From Tsuneonella troitsensis (lineage in GTDB: Bacteria; Pseudomonadota; Alphaproteobacteria; Sphingomonadales; Sphingomonadaceae): a stretch of 64,000 nucleotides of DNA. A program made the translations under genes and the position numbers. The stretch lies in contig NZ_LMAU01000003.1 of the NCBI RefSeq assembly GCF_001441535.1, positions 547,241 through 611,240 on the forward strand, in the 5' to 3' direction. The stretch's first letter is position 1. Every line of letters starts with the position of its first letter. This document shows, one piece after another, positions 50,441-60,115 of this stretch. The notes under the pieces were generated by a model that saw only the letters and a program-made list of their open reading frames with translations, had not been told where the DNA came from and did no database searches.

Positions 50441-51114
50441 TCCCTAAGTTACTCGTCCTGCGACCCGAACCTGGCTGCAGCGAAACTCTGGCGGCAGCAC
50501 GCAAGCGGGGACTGGAAGCGATCTCCGCGCCGATCTTCGCGATCGAATCTGTGCCGTGGGACGCGCCCGATCCAGTACAGTTCGATCGGCTGATCGCGGG
50601 CAGTGCGAACGCCTTCAGATTTGGCGGAACACAATTGGACGAGCTGACCGACCTGCCGGTCGTGGCTGTCGGTGAGCGAACGGCTGCAGCCGCACGCGAA
50701 GCCGGTTTCACCGTCGCCGCCACGGGGCAGGGCGGGCTGCAGGCGCTACTGGACACCATCAAGCCCCCAGCACAGCTACTGCGCCTTTCGGGTGAGGAAC
50801 GGATCGACCTCGCGCCGCCGAACGGCGTTTCGATGGTCGAGCGGACCGTTTATCGCGCAGCGCCATTGCCGCTGGCCGACAAGGTGATCGAAGTTCTGGC
50901 TTCCGGCGCCGTGGCCCTGCTGCATTCGGGCGAAGCAGCCCGCCGGTTCGCCGCCGAGTGCGATCGGCTCTCCATCGCGCGCGATAGAATTTCACTGGCG
51001 GCGCTCGGTCCGCGGATCGCGACTGCGGTGGGAAGCGGCTGGGCACGGATCCAAGTGGCTCCAGAGGTGACCGATGCCGCTCTTCTGGCCATGGCCGCAG
51101 ACATGTGCCATTGA
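50437..51114 (+). CDS. hemD: Uroporphyrinogen-III synthase
   Basis: A 225-residue protein that cyclises and inverts ring D of hydroxymethylbilane. The family is poorly conserved; evidence is the LVLRPEPGCSETLAAARKRG opening, VVAVGERTAAAAREAGF and the late ALLHSGEAARRF segment, plus position directly after hemC. The start is GTG 50437, sharing GTGA with the hemC stop. Length is in the normal range (about 220-250). Confidence 0.88.
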   Translation: MIPKLLVLRPEPGCSETLAAARKRGLEAISAPIFAIESVPWDAPDPVQFDRLIAGSANAFRFGGTQLDELTDLPVVAVGERTAAAAREAGFTVAATGQGGLQALLDTIKPPAQLLRLSGEERIDLAPPNGVSMVERTVYRAAPLPLADKVIEVLASGAVALLHSGEAARRFAAECDRLSIARDRISLAALGPRIATAVGSGWARIQVAPEVTDAALLAMAADMCH

Positions 51115-51163
51115 AACTGAACGGGATCGCACCGGATAGAGCCGGACCGTACGCAGGATTCGA

Positions 51164-52066
51164 ATGATCGACAGCACGTCACCGGGGCGGTCGCGCCCGT
51201 CTTTGAAGCCCGTCATAATCGCGGTGCTCGCTTCGTTTCTGCTTGGCGCTTCGGTTGCCGGCTTCCTTGCCTGGCGTGGTTACTTCACCACCACGGACAC
51301 ATCAGCGGAAATCGATTTCGAGAGTGGCTCGGACGTTCCCGCGACCGCCACTCCATCGCCCAGCCCGACACCTATCGCGAGTGAGACGGCGCAAGCTGCT
51401 GCCGCGGTCGAACGGGTGGAACAAACGCAGGGCGGCATCGATCAGCGGCTTGCCGCAGCCGAGCAGCGCATCGCGCGGCTCGACCTGCAGGCACAGGCCG
51501 CGGTGGGCAACGCCGCTCGTGCCGAAGGGCTGTTGATCGCTTTCGCCACCCGGCGAGCGATCGAACGCGGCGCCGAACTGGGCTACCTCGGCGACCAGCT
51601 TCGCCTGCGGTTTGGCGATGCGCAGCCGAATTCGGTGCAGACGGTGATCGATTTCGCGCGAGATCCGGTAACGCTCGACGTCTTGCTGGCGCGTCTCGAC
51701 GGCTTGGGTGACCAGCTTGTCACGTCCAACGATCAGCCCAGCATCGAGCGGTTGAGAAGGGAACTGTCCAGCCTGTTCGTGATTCGCCGCGAAACGACAC
51801 CGTCGCCCCAGCCAACGCGCCGGCTGGACCGGGCGCGCATGTTCCTCGAAACGGGTCGCGTGGACCGGGCAATTGCGGAAGTGGAACAGATGCCGGGTGC
51901 ACAGAACGCGGCATCCTGGCTCGTCGATGCGCGTCGTTACGAGCGCGCGCAGCGGGCGCTCGACCTGATCGAGACGACTGCGGTGCGCGAACCGCGCAGG
52001 TTGCGCGATGGGGACGGCCAGCCGATCCAGCAGCCGGGTCCCGCGGAAACCGCCGACCCGTCTTGA
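51164..52066 (+). CDS. Mic60/mitofilin-like inner membrane protein
   Basis: A 300-residue protein with a short cytoplasmic N-terminus, one membrane helix (residues about 17-38), a Ser/Pro/Thr-rich linker, a helical stretch predicted as coiled coil (IDQRLAAAEQRIARLDLQAQ), and a C-terminal segment (RARMFLETGRVDRAIAEVEQ then AASWLVDARRYERAQ) resembling the mitofilin signature. In Alphaproteobacteria the bacterial Mic60 homologue is encoded beside hemC/hemD and shapes inner membranes. The assignment rests on this position plus the domain order; the coiled coil is short compared with other Mic60 proteins. Confidence 0.7.
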   Translation: MIDSTSPGRSRPSLKPVIIAVLASFLLGASVAGFLAWRGYFTTTDTSAEIDFESGSDVPATATPSPSPTPIASETAQAAAAVERVEQTQGGIDQRLAAAEQRIARLDLQAQAAVGNAARAEGLLIAFATRRAIERGAELGYLGDQLRLRFGDAQPNSVQTVIDFARDPVTLDVLLARLDGLGDQLVTSNDQPSIERLRRELSSLFVIRRETTPSPQPTRRLDRARMFLETGRVDRAIAEVEQMPGAQNAASWLVDARRYERAQRALDLIETTAVREPRRLRDGDGQPIQQPGPAETADPS

Positions 52067-52683
52067 TTCTCCCAAGGGGTTCCATCGGCGCCTTTCGTCG
52101 CCATGTCCCGGGCATGGTCGCGCAGCCAGGACTTTTCGCATTGCCCGCCGTGGTGCCCGGGCTCGTTCTCGTAGAAGACGCGATAGACCGGGCGGACGAG
52201 CGATCGATCACAGCCGAAATCGATTGCGCGGCGCTGGCGCCGTTCCAGTTCGGTCCCTGGACTGGCAAGCGCCTCACGACGAATTACGGCTCGGCTTACG
52301 ATTATCAGCGGAGCCGGCCCACGCCTGCGCCAGAACTTCCGGACTGGCTCGCGACGTTGAGGGAAAGGGTCGTTCCGCTGTTCGCCCGCAACCCGTCAGC
52401 GTTCGAGCAGGCGTTGCTGATCCGCTACGAACCTGGCGCGGGGATCGGGTGGCATCGGGATAGACCGCAGTATGGTGAGATTGTCGGCCTGTCGCTTTCG
52501 GCTCCGGCGGTCCTGCGGCTCCGGCGACGGCTGCCGAGCGGCGCCTTCGAACGACGCAAAGTCGAATTGCCGCCGCGTTCGACTTATCTGCTCGGCGGCG
52601 AGGTGCGCGACGAATGGGAACACTCGATCGCGCCGATGAACATCACTCGGCGCAGCGTGACCTTCCGTACCCTGCGAGCCTAA
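52063..52683 (+). CDS. AlkB-like Fe(II)/2-oxoglutarate dioxygenase
   Basis: About 189-206 residues of the AlkB family, which oxidatively remove alkyl groups from nucleic acids or proteins. The iron ligands are HxD in [19 protein letters not shown] and the later His in [15 protein letters not shown], and the 2-oxoglutarate arginines are in [13 protein letters not shown] 52063 would overlap the preceding stop as TTGA; ATG 52114 ([11 protein letters not shown]) resembles usual family starts and may be the true one. It converges on rimO with a 4-base overlap. The substrate (DNA repair or other) is not determined. Confidence 0.85.
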   Translation: MILPRGSIGAFRRHVPGMVAQPGLFALPAVVPGLVLVEDAIDRADERSITAEIDCAALAPFQFGPWTGKRLTTNYGSAYDYQRSRPTPAPELPDWLATLRERVVPLFARNPSAFEQALLIRYEPGAGIGWHRDRPQYGEIVGLSLSAPAVLRLRRRLPSGAFERRKVELPPRSTYLLGGEVRDEWEHSIAPMNITRRSVTFRTLRA

Positions 52684-54059
52684 GGGGCGACCACTCCATA
52701 CAGGTCGTGCGCGTCGGCATCCTCGACCAGCACGTTGGCGAAATCGCCGGCCTTCAGCGTTGCCGGCACGTTGCGCAGGAATACCTGTCCATCGATCTCG
52801 GGCGCGTCGGCCTGACTGCGAGCGGTTGCACCAATATCGCCGTCCTCGTCCGGCTCGCCGACCTCGTCGACGATCACCTGCAATGTGCGGCCCACCTTGG
52901 CTGCGAGCTTCTCGGCGCTGATCCGCTCGGTCACTTCCATCAGGCGGGCGTAGCGCTCTTCCTTGACGGCTTCGGGCACCGGATCGGGCAAGTCGTTCGC
53001 CGCAGCTCCCGCCACCGGTTCGAAGCGGAACGCTCCCACGCGGTCGAGTTGCGCCTCTTGGAGCCAGTCGAGCAGATAGGCGAAATCGTCGTCCGTCTCG
53101 CCGGGGAACCCAACCACGAAGCTGGACCGGATTGTCAGGTCCGGGGCGATCGTCCGCCACGAACGAATTCGTTCGAGAACACGCGCCTCGTTCGCCGGAC
53201 GCTTCATGGCGCGCAGCACCTTGGGGCTGGCGTGCTGGAACGGGATGTCGAGGTATGGCGTCAGCAACCCCTCCGCCATCAGCGGAATGACTGCGTCGAC
53301 GTGTGGGTAGGGATAGACGTAATGCAGGCGCACCCAAGGCGTATCGCCTTCCGGCGTGCGGAGCTGGCCGAGTTCGCGCGCCATGTCGGTCATGTGGGCG
53401 CGGACTTCGCGGCCGTGCCACATCCGCGGCTCGTGCCGGATGTCGACGCCATAGGCGCTGGTGTCCTGACTGATCACCAGCAGTTCCTTGGTGCCTGCAG
53501 CAACTAGCTTTTCGGCCTCGCGCAGGACCGCGTCGATGCGCCGGCTGGCAAGCTTCCCGCGCAGTTGAGGGATGATGCAGAAGGCGCAGGAGTGGTTGCA
53601 GCCTTCGGAAATTTTCAGATAGCTGTAATGGCGCGGCGTCAGCTTCACGTCGGGTTGCGGGATCAGGTCGACGAACGGCCCCTGCGATGGAGGCGCGGCC
53701 TCGCGCACCGCTTCGACCACGGCCTCGTACTGATGCGCTCCTGTGACGGCGAGCACCTGCGGGAAACGGGCACGAATGAGCTCCGCTTCTTCGCCCAGGC
53801 AGCCGGTCACGATCACGCGACCGTTCTCGGCGATGGCCTCGCCGATCGCCTCGAGGCTTTCCTCCTTGGCGCTGTCGAGGAAGCCGCAGGTGTTGACGAG
53901 GACGACGTCGGCACCGGCATAGTCCGCGCTCATGGCGTAGCCGTCGGCCCGCAGGCTGGTGAGGATCCGCTCGGAGTCGACGAGTGCCTTGGGACAGCCG
54001 AGGCTGACCATGCCGACCTTCTTCTGGTCCGGGATTGTGGTGGCGATTGGGGAGTTCAT
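52680..54059 (-). CDS. rimO: Ribosomal protein uS12 methylthiotransferase RimO
   Basis: A 459-residue radical-SAM enzyme that methylthiolates the conserved aspartate of ribosomal protein S12. The N-terminal domain carries the three cluster cysteines ([36 protein letters not shown]), the radical-SAM motif is [15 protein letters not shown] (CxxxCxxC) and a C-terminal TRAM-like domain follows. ATG 54059 was chosen; an earlier ATG at 54083 adds eight unconserved residues. It ends overlapping the AlkB-like gene and diverges from the DUF1761 gene. Confidence 0.95.
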   Translation of the reverse strand: MNSPIATTIPDQKKVGMVSLGCPKALVDSERILTSLRADGYAMSADYAGADVVLVNTCGFLDSAKEESLEAIGEAIAENGRVIVTGCLGEEAELIRARFPQVLAVTGAHQYEAVVEAVREAAPPSQGPFVDLIPQPDVKLTPRHYSYLKISEGCNHSCAFCIIPQLRGKLASRRIDAVLREAEKLVAAGTKELLVISQDTSAYGVDIRHEPRMWHGREVRAHMTDMARELGQLRTPEGDTPWVRLHYVYPYPHVDAVIPLMAEGLLTPYLDIPFQHASPKVLRAMKRPANEARVLERIRSWRTIAPDLTIRSSFVVGFPGETDDDFAYLLDWLQEAQLDRVGAFRFEPVAGAAANDLPDPVPEAVKEERYARLMEVTERISAEKLAAKVGRTLQVIVDEVGEPDEDGDIGATARSQADAPEIDGQVFLRNVPATLKAGDFANVLVEDADAHDLYGVVAP

Positions 54060-54132
54060 TTCGGCCGCGCCCCTACACCGCAAACGTCAATTGCGCTACT
54101 CCGGACGAAAATGTCGCAGGAAAGGTCGCCAA

Positions 54133-54543
54133 TTGGGTCCCGTCAACTGGATCGCCGTCGTCGTCGCAGCCATCGCAGCCGGAGGGCTCGCGCTGGTCTG
54201 GTTCGGACCGCTGTTCGGCAGAGCGAAGCTGCGAAAAGTGGCGCCGGGACGCGTCATGGCGCGGGTCCGGCCCGAGAAGATCGCGGCGCTCTCCGCGATC
54301 CTCCTGCTGCTTACGTCGACGATGCTGGGCCACCTGTTCGCACGGGTCGGTGAAGCGACGCTGGCGGCCAAGCCGTGGCTCTACTTCATGATGAGCGGCG
54401 GCCTTGCGATTGCTTTCGTCATTCCCGCGCTGTGGGTCAGTTTCAGCCACATCCGTGTGCCGACGCGGGTCGCATTCATCGATGCCGGTTTCTGGCTGGC
54501 GGCCTATCTGGCGATGGGGCTGGTCTTTTTCCTGCTGGGCTAG
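54133..54543 (+). CDS. DUF1761 membrane protein, TTG start
   Basis: A 136-residue integral membrane protein with about four helices, starting (M)GPVNWIAVVVAAIAAGG and continuing VWFGPLFGRAKLRK, which is how DUF1761 proteins typically begin. TTG 54133 is the start: it gives the conserved N-terminus and has the ribosome binding sequence AGGAAAGG 8 bases before it. Upstream in-frame ATGs lie antisense to rimO. The function of the family is unknown. It converges with the potassium channel gene, overlapping by 4 bases. Confidence 0.82.
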   Translation: MGPVNWIAVVVAAIAAGGLALVWFGPLFGRAKLRKVAPGRVMARVRPEKIAALSAILLLLTSTMLGHLFARVGEATLAAKPWLYFMMSGGLAIAFVIPALWVSFSHIRVPTRVAFIDAGFWLAAYLAMGLVFFLLG

Positions 54544-55583
54544 GCTTCGGTGAGCGCCGTGGGCTGGATTTCGACGATAATGTCGCCCTCCTGCAACAAC
54601 CCGCACTCCCAGTATCCGCGCGCCTCACCGTCGCGATAGACCCGCAGACCCTTGCCGCCGCTGACAAGCTCGTTGATCGACTTGCCGATCTCCTCGGGGC
54701 GCACCGGTCGCTCGACCAGCTTCACCCGCCCGCTGTGCGATGCCAGGTCCGCCATGTAGTCGGCGATGTGCGAACCCTGCGCGCTGCCGGCCAACAACAG
54801 CCCGGTGAAGCGAACGGGATTGATGACATTGTCCGCGCCTGCCTGCCGCGCCAGCAATTCGTTGTCGTCGGCGCGCACGACCACGCTGATCGGGACCTTG
54901 GGTGCGAGGTGGCGGACGGTGAGCACGATCAGGATCGAGCTGTCGTCTCGCCCGGCCGAAATCAGCACGGTCGAAGCCTCGGCGATCCGCACAGCCTGCA
55001 GGTTCTCGTCGCGCGATGCATCGGCTTCCATCACGTTGCAGCCCATGGCCTCGGCATCGGCCAGCCGAGCGGTGCTGGTGTCCATCACCACGATGCATTC
55101 GGGATCCGTGCCGCGCTCGATCAGTTCCTTCACGGCTTCCGAGCCCGATACCCCGAAGCCGAGAACCACGATGTGATCCGTGAGACGTTCCTGAATGCGC
55201 GCCATGCGCCACTTCTCCCAGCTTCTGCGGATGACGAAATCGTAGGCGGCGCCCACGAAGATGAATAGGACGGCGATCCGTATAGGCGTGACGATCACCG
55301 CCTCCACCAGACGCGCCCGGTCCGAAATAGGTGCGATATCGCCGAATCCGGTGGTGGTGATCGAAATCATCGTGAAATAGACGACGTCGAGAAAGCTGAT
55401 CTCCCCGTCGAAATTGTCGACCAGACCCTCGCGATCCCACCAGTGGATCATGATGACCATGAAAACGAGCCCGAGCGCCAAGCCCATGCGGATCCCGAGA
55501 TCGGCCCAAACTGGAACGCGCACCGCGCGGCGGATCGGCTGGAACTTGGTGCGCTGATGGGGCTTGGGTGGCTTCACTGGCAT
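54540..55583 (-). CDS. Potassium channel with cytoplasmic RCK/TrkA-N domain
   Basis: A 347-residue ion channel subunit with two membrane helices (residues about 29-48 and 94-116) flanking a pore loop with the selectivity filter TTTGFGD (76-82). A Rossmann-like TrkA-N/RCK domain (IVVLGFGVSGSEAVKEL onwards, about 133-250) and a C-terminal TrkA-C-like domain (about 260-347) follow. The architecture matches MthK-like channels or Castor/Pollux-type RCK proteins; ion specificity is inferred from the filter. It lies 64 bases upstream of the surE stop with no obvious partner. Confidence 0.9.
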   Translation of the reverse strand: MPVKPPKPHQRTKFQPIRRAVRVPVWADLGIRMGLALGLVFMVIMIHWWDREGLVDNFDGEISFLDVVYFTMISITTTGFGDIAPISDRARLVEAVIVTPIRIAVLFIFVGAAYDFVIRRSWEKWRMARIQERLTDHIVVLGFGVSGSEAVKELIERGTDPECIVVMDTSTARLADAEAMGCNVMEADASRDENLQAVRIAEASTVLISAGRDDSSILIVLTVRHLAPKVPISVVVRADDNELLARQAGADNVINPVRFTGLLLAGSAQGSHIADYMADLASHSGRVKLVERPVRPEEIGKSINELVSGGKGLRVYRDGEARGYWECGLLQEGDIIVEIQPTALTEA

Positions 55584-55647
55584 CTCGCGACCTGGAGAGC
55601 GCTTTGTGCCGGCTCTCGAAGCCCTTGAGCGCTCGTCTGCCGGCCCA

Positions 55648-56409
55648 TCAGGAATACCGCTCCGCCAGCGCGCCCAGTGATGAATGATGCGTCAGGTCCA
55701 ATTGCAGCGGTGTCACCGAGACATACCCCTCGTCGATCGCCTCGAGATCAGTTCCGTGGTCGAGCGTGTGCTCGATCGCCTCCAGTCCGAACCAGTAATA
55801 GGGGTAGCCTCGAGGGTCGCGACCTTCGACCACGCTGCCCCTCGAATAGTCGTGAAATCCTTGGCGTACGACGCGGATTCCGTTGACTTTTTCCGCAGCA
55901 AGCGCAGGAAAATTGACGTTGACCAACGTCCGCTTCGGCAACGGCGCATCGAGAAGTGGGGCGATCACCTTCGCCCCCCACGCGCGCGCCGCGTCGAACG
56001 GAACGGCATCGCCCATGCCTTCGCTGGCGTAGACTTGGCTGAGAGCGATCGAACGAATGCCTGCCAGCGCACCCTCGATCGCCGCAGATACCGTGCCCGA
56101 ATAGGTGACATCGTCGCCCAGGTTCGCGCCGCGGTTTACGCCCGACAGGATCACGTCCGGCGGGCCGTCCATGACCTTGCGCAGGCCCAGCGTGACGGCA
56201 TCGGTGGGCGTCCCGCTTACCGAATACCGCCGCTCGCCGTGCTTTCGCATCCGTACCGGACGCGAAAGCGTAAGCGAGTGACCCGCACCGGATTGCTCCT
56301 CGGCAGGCGCACAGATCCAGATGTCGTCGGTAAAGGCACGCGCGATCTCTTCCAGCACGATGAGGCCCGGGGCGTGGACACCATCGTCATTGGTAAGAAG
56401 GATGCGCAT
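55648..56409 (-). CDS. surE: 5'/3'-nucleotidase SurE
   Basis: A 253-residue survival protein, a metal-dependent nucleotidase of nucleoside monophosphates. [15 protein letters not shown] contains the acidic metal-binding pair, and LSGVNRGANLGDDVTYSGTV the downstream conserved Asn/Ser. ATG 56409 shares one base with the serS stop (TAATG). The serS-surE order is a common alphaproteobacterial arrangement. The downstream gap to the channel gene's plus side shows only weak inverted repeats. Confidence 0.95.
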   Translation of the reverse strand: MRILLTNDDGVHAPGLIVLEEIARAFTDDIWICAPAEEQSGAGHSLTLSRPVRMRKHGERRYSVSGTPTDAVTLGLRKVMDGPPDVILSGVNRGANLGDDVTYSGTVSAAIEGALAGIRSIALSQVYASEGMGDAVPFDAARAWGAKVIAPLLDAPLPKRTLVNVNFPALAAEKVNGIRVVRQGFHDYSRGSVVEGRDPRGYPYYWFGLEAIEHTLDHGTDLEAIDEGYVSVTPLQLDLTHHSSLGALAERYS

Positions 56410-57683
56410 TAGACGGCCGGCACCAGTCGCTCGAGGCCGCCCGCCCAGGGGCAGAGCGCTTCCGGTACCACCACCGAGCCGTCTTCCTGCTGGTAGTTCT
56501 CCAGCACGGCCACCAGCGTGCGGCCCACGGCGAGACCCGATCCGTTGAGGGTATGGGCGAAAGCCGGTTTGCCGCCTTCGGCCCGGTATCGGGCGTTCAT
56601 CCGCCGAGCCTGGAAATCTCCGCACCAGCTGATCGAACTGATCTCACGGTAAGCACCCTGTCCGGGCAGCCACACCTCCAGATCGTAGGTTTTCTTCGCG
56701 CCGAAGCCCATGTCGCCCGCGCACAGCAGCATCGTGCGGTATGGCAGTTCCAGCCGTTCGAGGATCGTCTGCGCGCTCCGTAGCATGTGGTCGTGTTCGG
56801 CGGCTGCGTGTTCGGCGCGGCAGATCGAAACGAGCTCGACCTTGTCGAACTGGTGCTGGCGAATGTAACCGCGCGTGTCGCGTCCGGCCGAGCCCGCTTC
56901 CGAACGAAAACAAGGTGTTAGGGCCGTCAATCGCAACGGTACATCAAGATCGACAATCTGTTCGCGGACCGAGTTGGTCAGGCTGACTTCGCTCGTCGGG
57001 ATCAGCCAGCGCCCGTCGGTCGTAACGAAACTATCGTCGGCAAACTTGGGCAATTGCCCGGTGCCGAACATCGACTCCTCGCGAACAAGAAGTGGGGTGG
57101 CGCATTCGGTGTAACCATGCTCGCCGGTCTGAACGTCGAGCATGAATTGCGCGATCGCCCGCTGGAGCCGCGCCATCGGTCCGCGCAGGAACGTGAAGCG
57201 CGCACCGGCGATGGCCGCGCCTGTCTCGAAATCGAGGCCCAGCGCGGGTCCGATGTCCGCGTGCTCCTTCGCAACGAACGGAAATCGGCGAGGCTCGCCC
57301 CAGGTAGAAACCTCGACGTTAGCCGTCTCGTCATCGCCCTCGGGCACATCGTCGGCGGGCAGGTTGGGGAGGCTCGCCAGGAGATCATCCTGTGCGCGCG
57401 CCGCCTCCCGCTCGGCGTCCTCGATCGAGGGAAGTTCAAGCTTGATGCTGGCCACCTCCGCCTTGAGCGCTTCAGCGGCGTCGGGATCCCCACGCCCCAT
57501 CGCCGCGCCAATCGCCTTCGACGCTTCGTTACGGCGCGCGAGCATTTCCTGAGCCCTTGTCGCGGCAGCCCGGCGCGCTTCGTCGTGGGCAAGGATCTGG
57601 GCAGCCGAAGCGGCAAATCCGCGGCGGGCGAGGGCGGCATCGAACGCCGCGGGGTCGTCACGGATAAGGCGTATGTCGTGCAT
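56409..57683 (-). CDS. serS: Seryl-tRNA synthetase
   Basis: A 424-residue class II aminoacyl-tRNA synthetase that charges tRNA-Ser. The N-terminal residues 1-100 form the long antiparallel coiled-coil arm that recognises the tRNA extra arm (read from [20 protein letters not shown]). Class II motifs follow: [20 protein letters not shown] (motif 2) and [20 protein letters not shown] (motif 3), with motif 1 before them. Length is normal. It precedes surE in one transcript and diverges from the sulfotransferase gene. Confidence 0.96.
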   Translation of the reverse strand: MHDIRLIRDDPAAFDAALARRGFAASAAQILAHDEARRAAATRAQEMLARRNEASKAIGAAMGRGDPDAAEALKAEVASIKLELPSIEDAEREAARAQDDLLASLPNLPADDVPEGDDETANVEVSTWGEPRRFPFVAKEHADIGPALGLDFETGAAIAGARFTFLRGPMARLQRAIAQFMLDVQTGEHGYTECATPLLVREESMFGTGQLPKFADDSFVTTDGRWLIPTSEVSLTNSVREQIVDLDVPLRLTALTPCFRSEAGSAGRDTRGYIRQHQFDKVELVSICRAEHAAAEHDHMLRSAQTILERLELPYRTMLLCAGDMGFGAKKTYDLEVWLPGQGAYREISSISWCGDFQARRMNARYRAEGGKPAFAHTLNGSGLAVGRTLVAVLENYQQEDGSVVVPEALCPWAGGLERLVPAV

Positions 57684-57777
57684 GCGCGCGGCCTATGCCC
57701 GACGCTCAAGACAAGGGCAATGCGGGAACCGCTCCCAAATCCGAGGGTAGTGGGACAATGCGCCAACCGGCGGAATA

Positions 57778-59097
57778 ATGGGGGCGACTCTGGTCCAGCA
57801 AGTCATAAATCCGCCAAAGCGCACCCCCTTCATCGGGGTGCTCGATCGGGTGCTCCGTCATGGGCGGCATATCGGTGCGATCGCGCCGGCCAGATTGACG
57901 AAAACCGAACTGTTGGAGCAGGCCGTCGCAGCTACGGGCCTGGACGATTTCGGCGATCCTTGGTTCGAACGCCCGATGGACGTCTTGCTCGACGCAGTCC
58001 GCGGCGAAGCTCGGCTCAACGACGCCGGCACGTTCGCCGCCGAAAAGCAGTTTCACCACGTCTTGCGCGACCGCCTCTACACGCAGATATGGTTCGATCG
58101 GCACCCTGAGATCCTGGCCCGACCGATCAAGAATCCGGTTGTCATCGTCGGACCGATGCGCAGCGGTACGACACGTATGCACCGGTTGCTTGCCGCAGAC
58201 CGCCGGTTCGCGCACCTGCGCAGCTTTGAAACGATCAGCCCGGTGCCGCGGCCCGGATTCGAAGAAGTGATGGTCGGCAAGGCCGCCGACTTCCGTCCAA
58301 AGCTGGCGAGCCGCATAATGAAGGTCGCGCGGCTCGCCAATCCGCGCACTCTCTCGATCCACCCTACCGGACCATACGAGCCTGAGGAGGAACTGGGTCT
58401 TCTGGTCGCGTCGATGTGGGGGATGAAGCATGAAGCCCAGTGGACCGTACCCACTTACGCTCGCTGGTGCGAGGGCGAAGATGCAACTCCGGCGTACCGG
58501 CACATGGCGAACCTGCTGCGGCTCATAGGCTGGTCTCAGCAAGAGAGTTCGTTGCGGCCATGGATTCTCAAGACGCCGCAGCATATGCTTGATTTACCGG
58601 CGCTATTGAATGTGTTTCCAGACGCGCGGGTCATCTTCACGCACCGCGACCCCCGCCAGGTCGTCGGCAGCGCCGCCTCGCTCGCCTGGAACCAGACCAT
58701 AATCTACTCGGACCATGCCGATCCCGATCGCGTGGGGCGCGAGTGGCTTCGCAAGACTGAGTTGATGATATCCCGGATGATGAGGGCTCGCCGCGACATG
58801 GCCCCCGACCGCGTCATCGATGTCCGGTACGAGGACATGGACCGGGACTGGCGCGGGACGATGACGAGGGTTTACCGCTTCCTGGGTCTCGATATGGCTC
58901 CCGCGGTGGGCGGCATGGAAAACTACATCGAGCGCAGTCGCGCGCTCAAGCGTACGCCCCATCGATATAGTTTGGACGAGTTCGGCCTTCGCGAGGAAGA
59001 AGTCCTCGATCGCCTTGGCGCATACATCCGCAGCTACGATGTGCCGATGGAAGGGGCGGGCGATGTTCCTTCTTCGGCATTTGGGAACATGCGCTGA
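57778..59097 (+). CDS. PAPS-dependent sulfotransferase family protein
   Basis: A 439-residue cytoplasmic sulfotransferase. The 5'-phosphosulfate-binding loop is VIVGPMRSGTTRMHRLLAAD near residue 125, the 3'-phosphate-binding segment is IFTHRDPRQVVGSAASLAWN, and a conserved RYEDMDRDW follows. It transfers sulfate from PAPS to an unknown acceptor (lipid, sugar or small molecule). The PAPS-producing cysD-cysNC-cysQ operon lies about 53 kb away in this window, so sulfate activation is available. Proteins of this size are common in sphingomonads and marine bacteria. Confidence 0.85.
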   Translation: MGATLVQQVINPPKRTPFIGVLDRVLRHGRHIGAIAPARLTKTELLEQAVAATGLDDFGDPWFERPMDVLLDAVRGEARLNDAGTFAAEKQFHHVLRDRLYTQIWFDRHPEILARPIKNPVVIVGPMRSGTTRMHRLLAADRRFAHLRSFETISPVPRPGFEEVMVGKAADFRPKLASRIMKVARLANPRTLSIHPTGPYEPEEELGLLVASMWGMKHEAQWTVPTYARWCEGEDATPAYRHMANLLRLIGWSQQESSLRPWILKTPQHMLDLPALLNVFPDARVIFTHRDPRQVVGSAASLAWNQTIIYSDHADPDRVGREWLRKTELMISRMMRARRDMAPDRVIDVRYEDMDRDWRGTMTRVYRFLGLDMAPAVGGMENYIERSRALKRTPHRYSLDEFGLREEEVLDRLGAYIRSYDVPMEGAGDVPSSAFGNMR

Positions 59098-59106
59098 GGA
59101 CCGTCG

Positions 59107-59760
59107 TCAGGACCGCGGTTCGATGATCAGGGCATCCGCAAGTGGATCATAACGTACGGCGACCTCGCGGCTTCGGATTTCCTCCAGCGTGACGCGGTCG
59201 CCCTCCAGCCGCGTAAGGGTCGACGCAAGCGCTGGAGACCGGTCTCCCACGAGGTCTGCCAACGATTGACGATCGATCGAGACCGATGCACCCTGTCCCA
59301 CCGCCAACTCGATCGTGCCCAGGCGATTGCCTGCCAACATGACCGGCTTGCTCGTCCGTATCTTCCCGCTAACGTCGACCGAAGCTGCCATGCCGAAGTC
59401 GGTGACGCTGAACTTCAGCGGCGCAACCATGCGTCCGGTCGAATTGCCGACGGTGGCCATTTCCGGCCTTTCGCCAACGTCGACCGCCTGTTCCATCGTC
59501 GCCAATTCCGGTTCGATCGGATCGTCAGCGGGCACTTCGCCCGAATCTTGCTTCGAACTCGTCTCAGGGGAAGACAGCTCAGGCAGTTCCATCCAGACGG
59601 GATAGTCGCCTCGAACGATGCTGATCGAATAAAGATCTCGATCGGCCAGAAAGCGTGTGACGGAACTTGGCGGCTCGGCGTTGACCGCGAGCGCGGTCGC
59701 CAGGCCAGCCGCTAGCGCGAGGCCACCAACGGACAGGGAAATGGCACGTCGGGTCATCAT
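59107..59760 (-). CDS. Unknown exported protein with signal peptide or N-terminal anchor
   Basis: A 217-residue protein that I do not recognise. The N-terminus MMTRRAISLSVGGLALAAGL then ATALAVNAEPPSS looks like a signal peptide or anchor with a possible cleavage after VNA. A low-complexity acidic linker (residues about 65-100) precedes a compact C-terminal part (VTDFGMAASVDVSGKIRTSK). It has no cysteines. ATG 59760 was chosen because GGGGGGAAG lies 9 bases before it; an ATG 13 codons upstream has no such site. It diverges from the giant adhesin gene and could be related to it, but this is only positional. Confidence 0.65.
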   Translation of the reverse strand: MMTRRAISLSVGGLALAAGLATALAVNAEPPSSVTRFLADRDLYSISIVRGDYPVWMELPELSSPETSSKQDSGEVPADDPIEPELATMEQAVDVGERPEMATVGNSTGRMVAPLKFSVTDFGMAASVDVSGKIRTSKPVMLAGNRLGTIELAVGQGASVSIDRQSLADLVGDRSPALASTLTRLEGDRVTLEEIRSREVAVRYDPLADALIIEPRS

Positions 59761-59960
59761 ATTCGTCGACTTCCCCCCTACATCAGCGCGCTTGGTCAAC
59801 GCACATGCAACCCACTACCTCGGCTTCACGCAGCCCAGCGCACAGGATCATGCAAAATCGTTCCCCTCACAAGAGGAGCAGGGAGCAAGAGCGCGCGGAA
59901 TTTTTCGTGAGCAAGCGCCCCGGACTGTCCTATTCCGGGAATTGAAGCGAACGTTCACCG

Positions 59961-60012
59961 TGTAAGTCGATGTAAACTCCAGATTGACGGGGACCGAGCA
60001 ACAAAGGTTAAT
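59961..60012 (+). promoter_or_regulatory. Candidate adhesin promoter with upstream phased direct repeat
   Basis: TTGACG (59984-59989) and GTTAAT (60007-60012) are separated by 17 bases, a good sigma-70-like pair. Just upstream, TGTAA occurs twice (59961-59965 and 59971-59975) spaced by exactly one helical turn, in the usual position for an activator. It would give a leader of about 205 bases before ATG 60225. Confidence 0.45.
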
Positions 60013-60115
60013 TTCCTTGAAACCCTGTTAGAATCCTGTTCTGACTCTGCCTCACAAACGACTCGTCGCGATCAGAGGGCATGTGAACGTGCCGATCACG
60101 ACGAAAACCAGGGCC

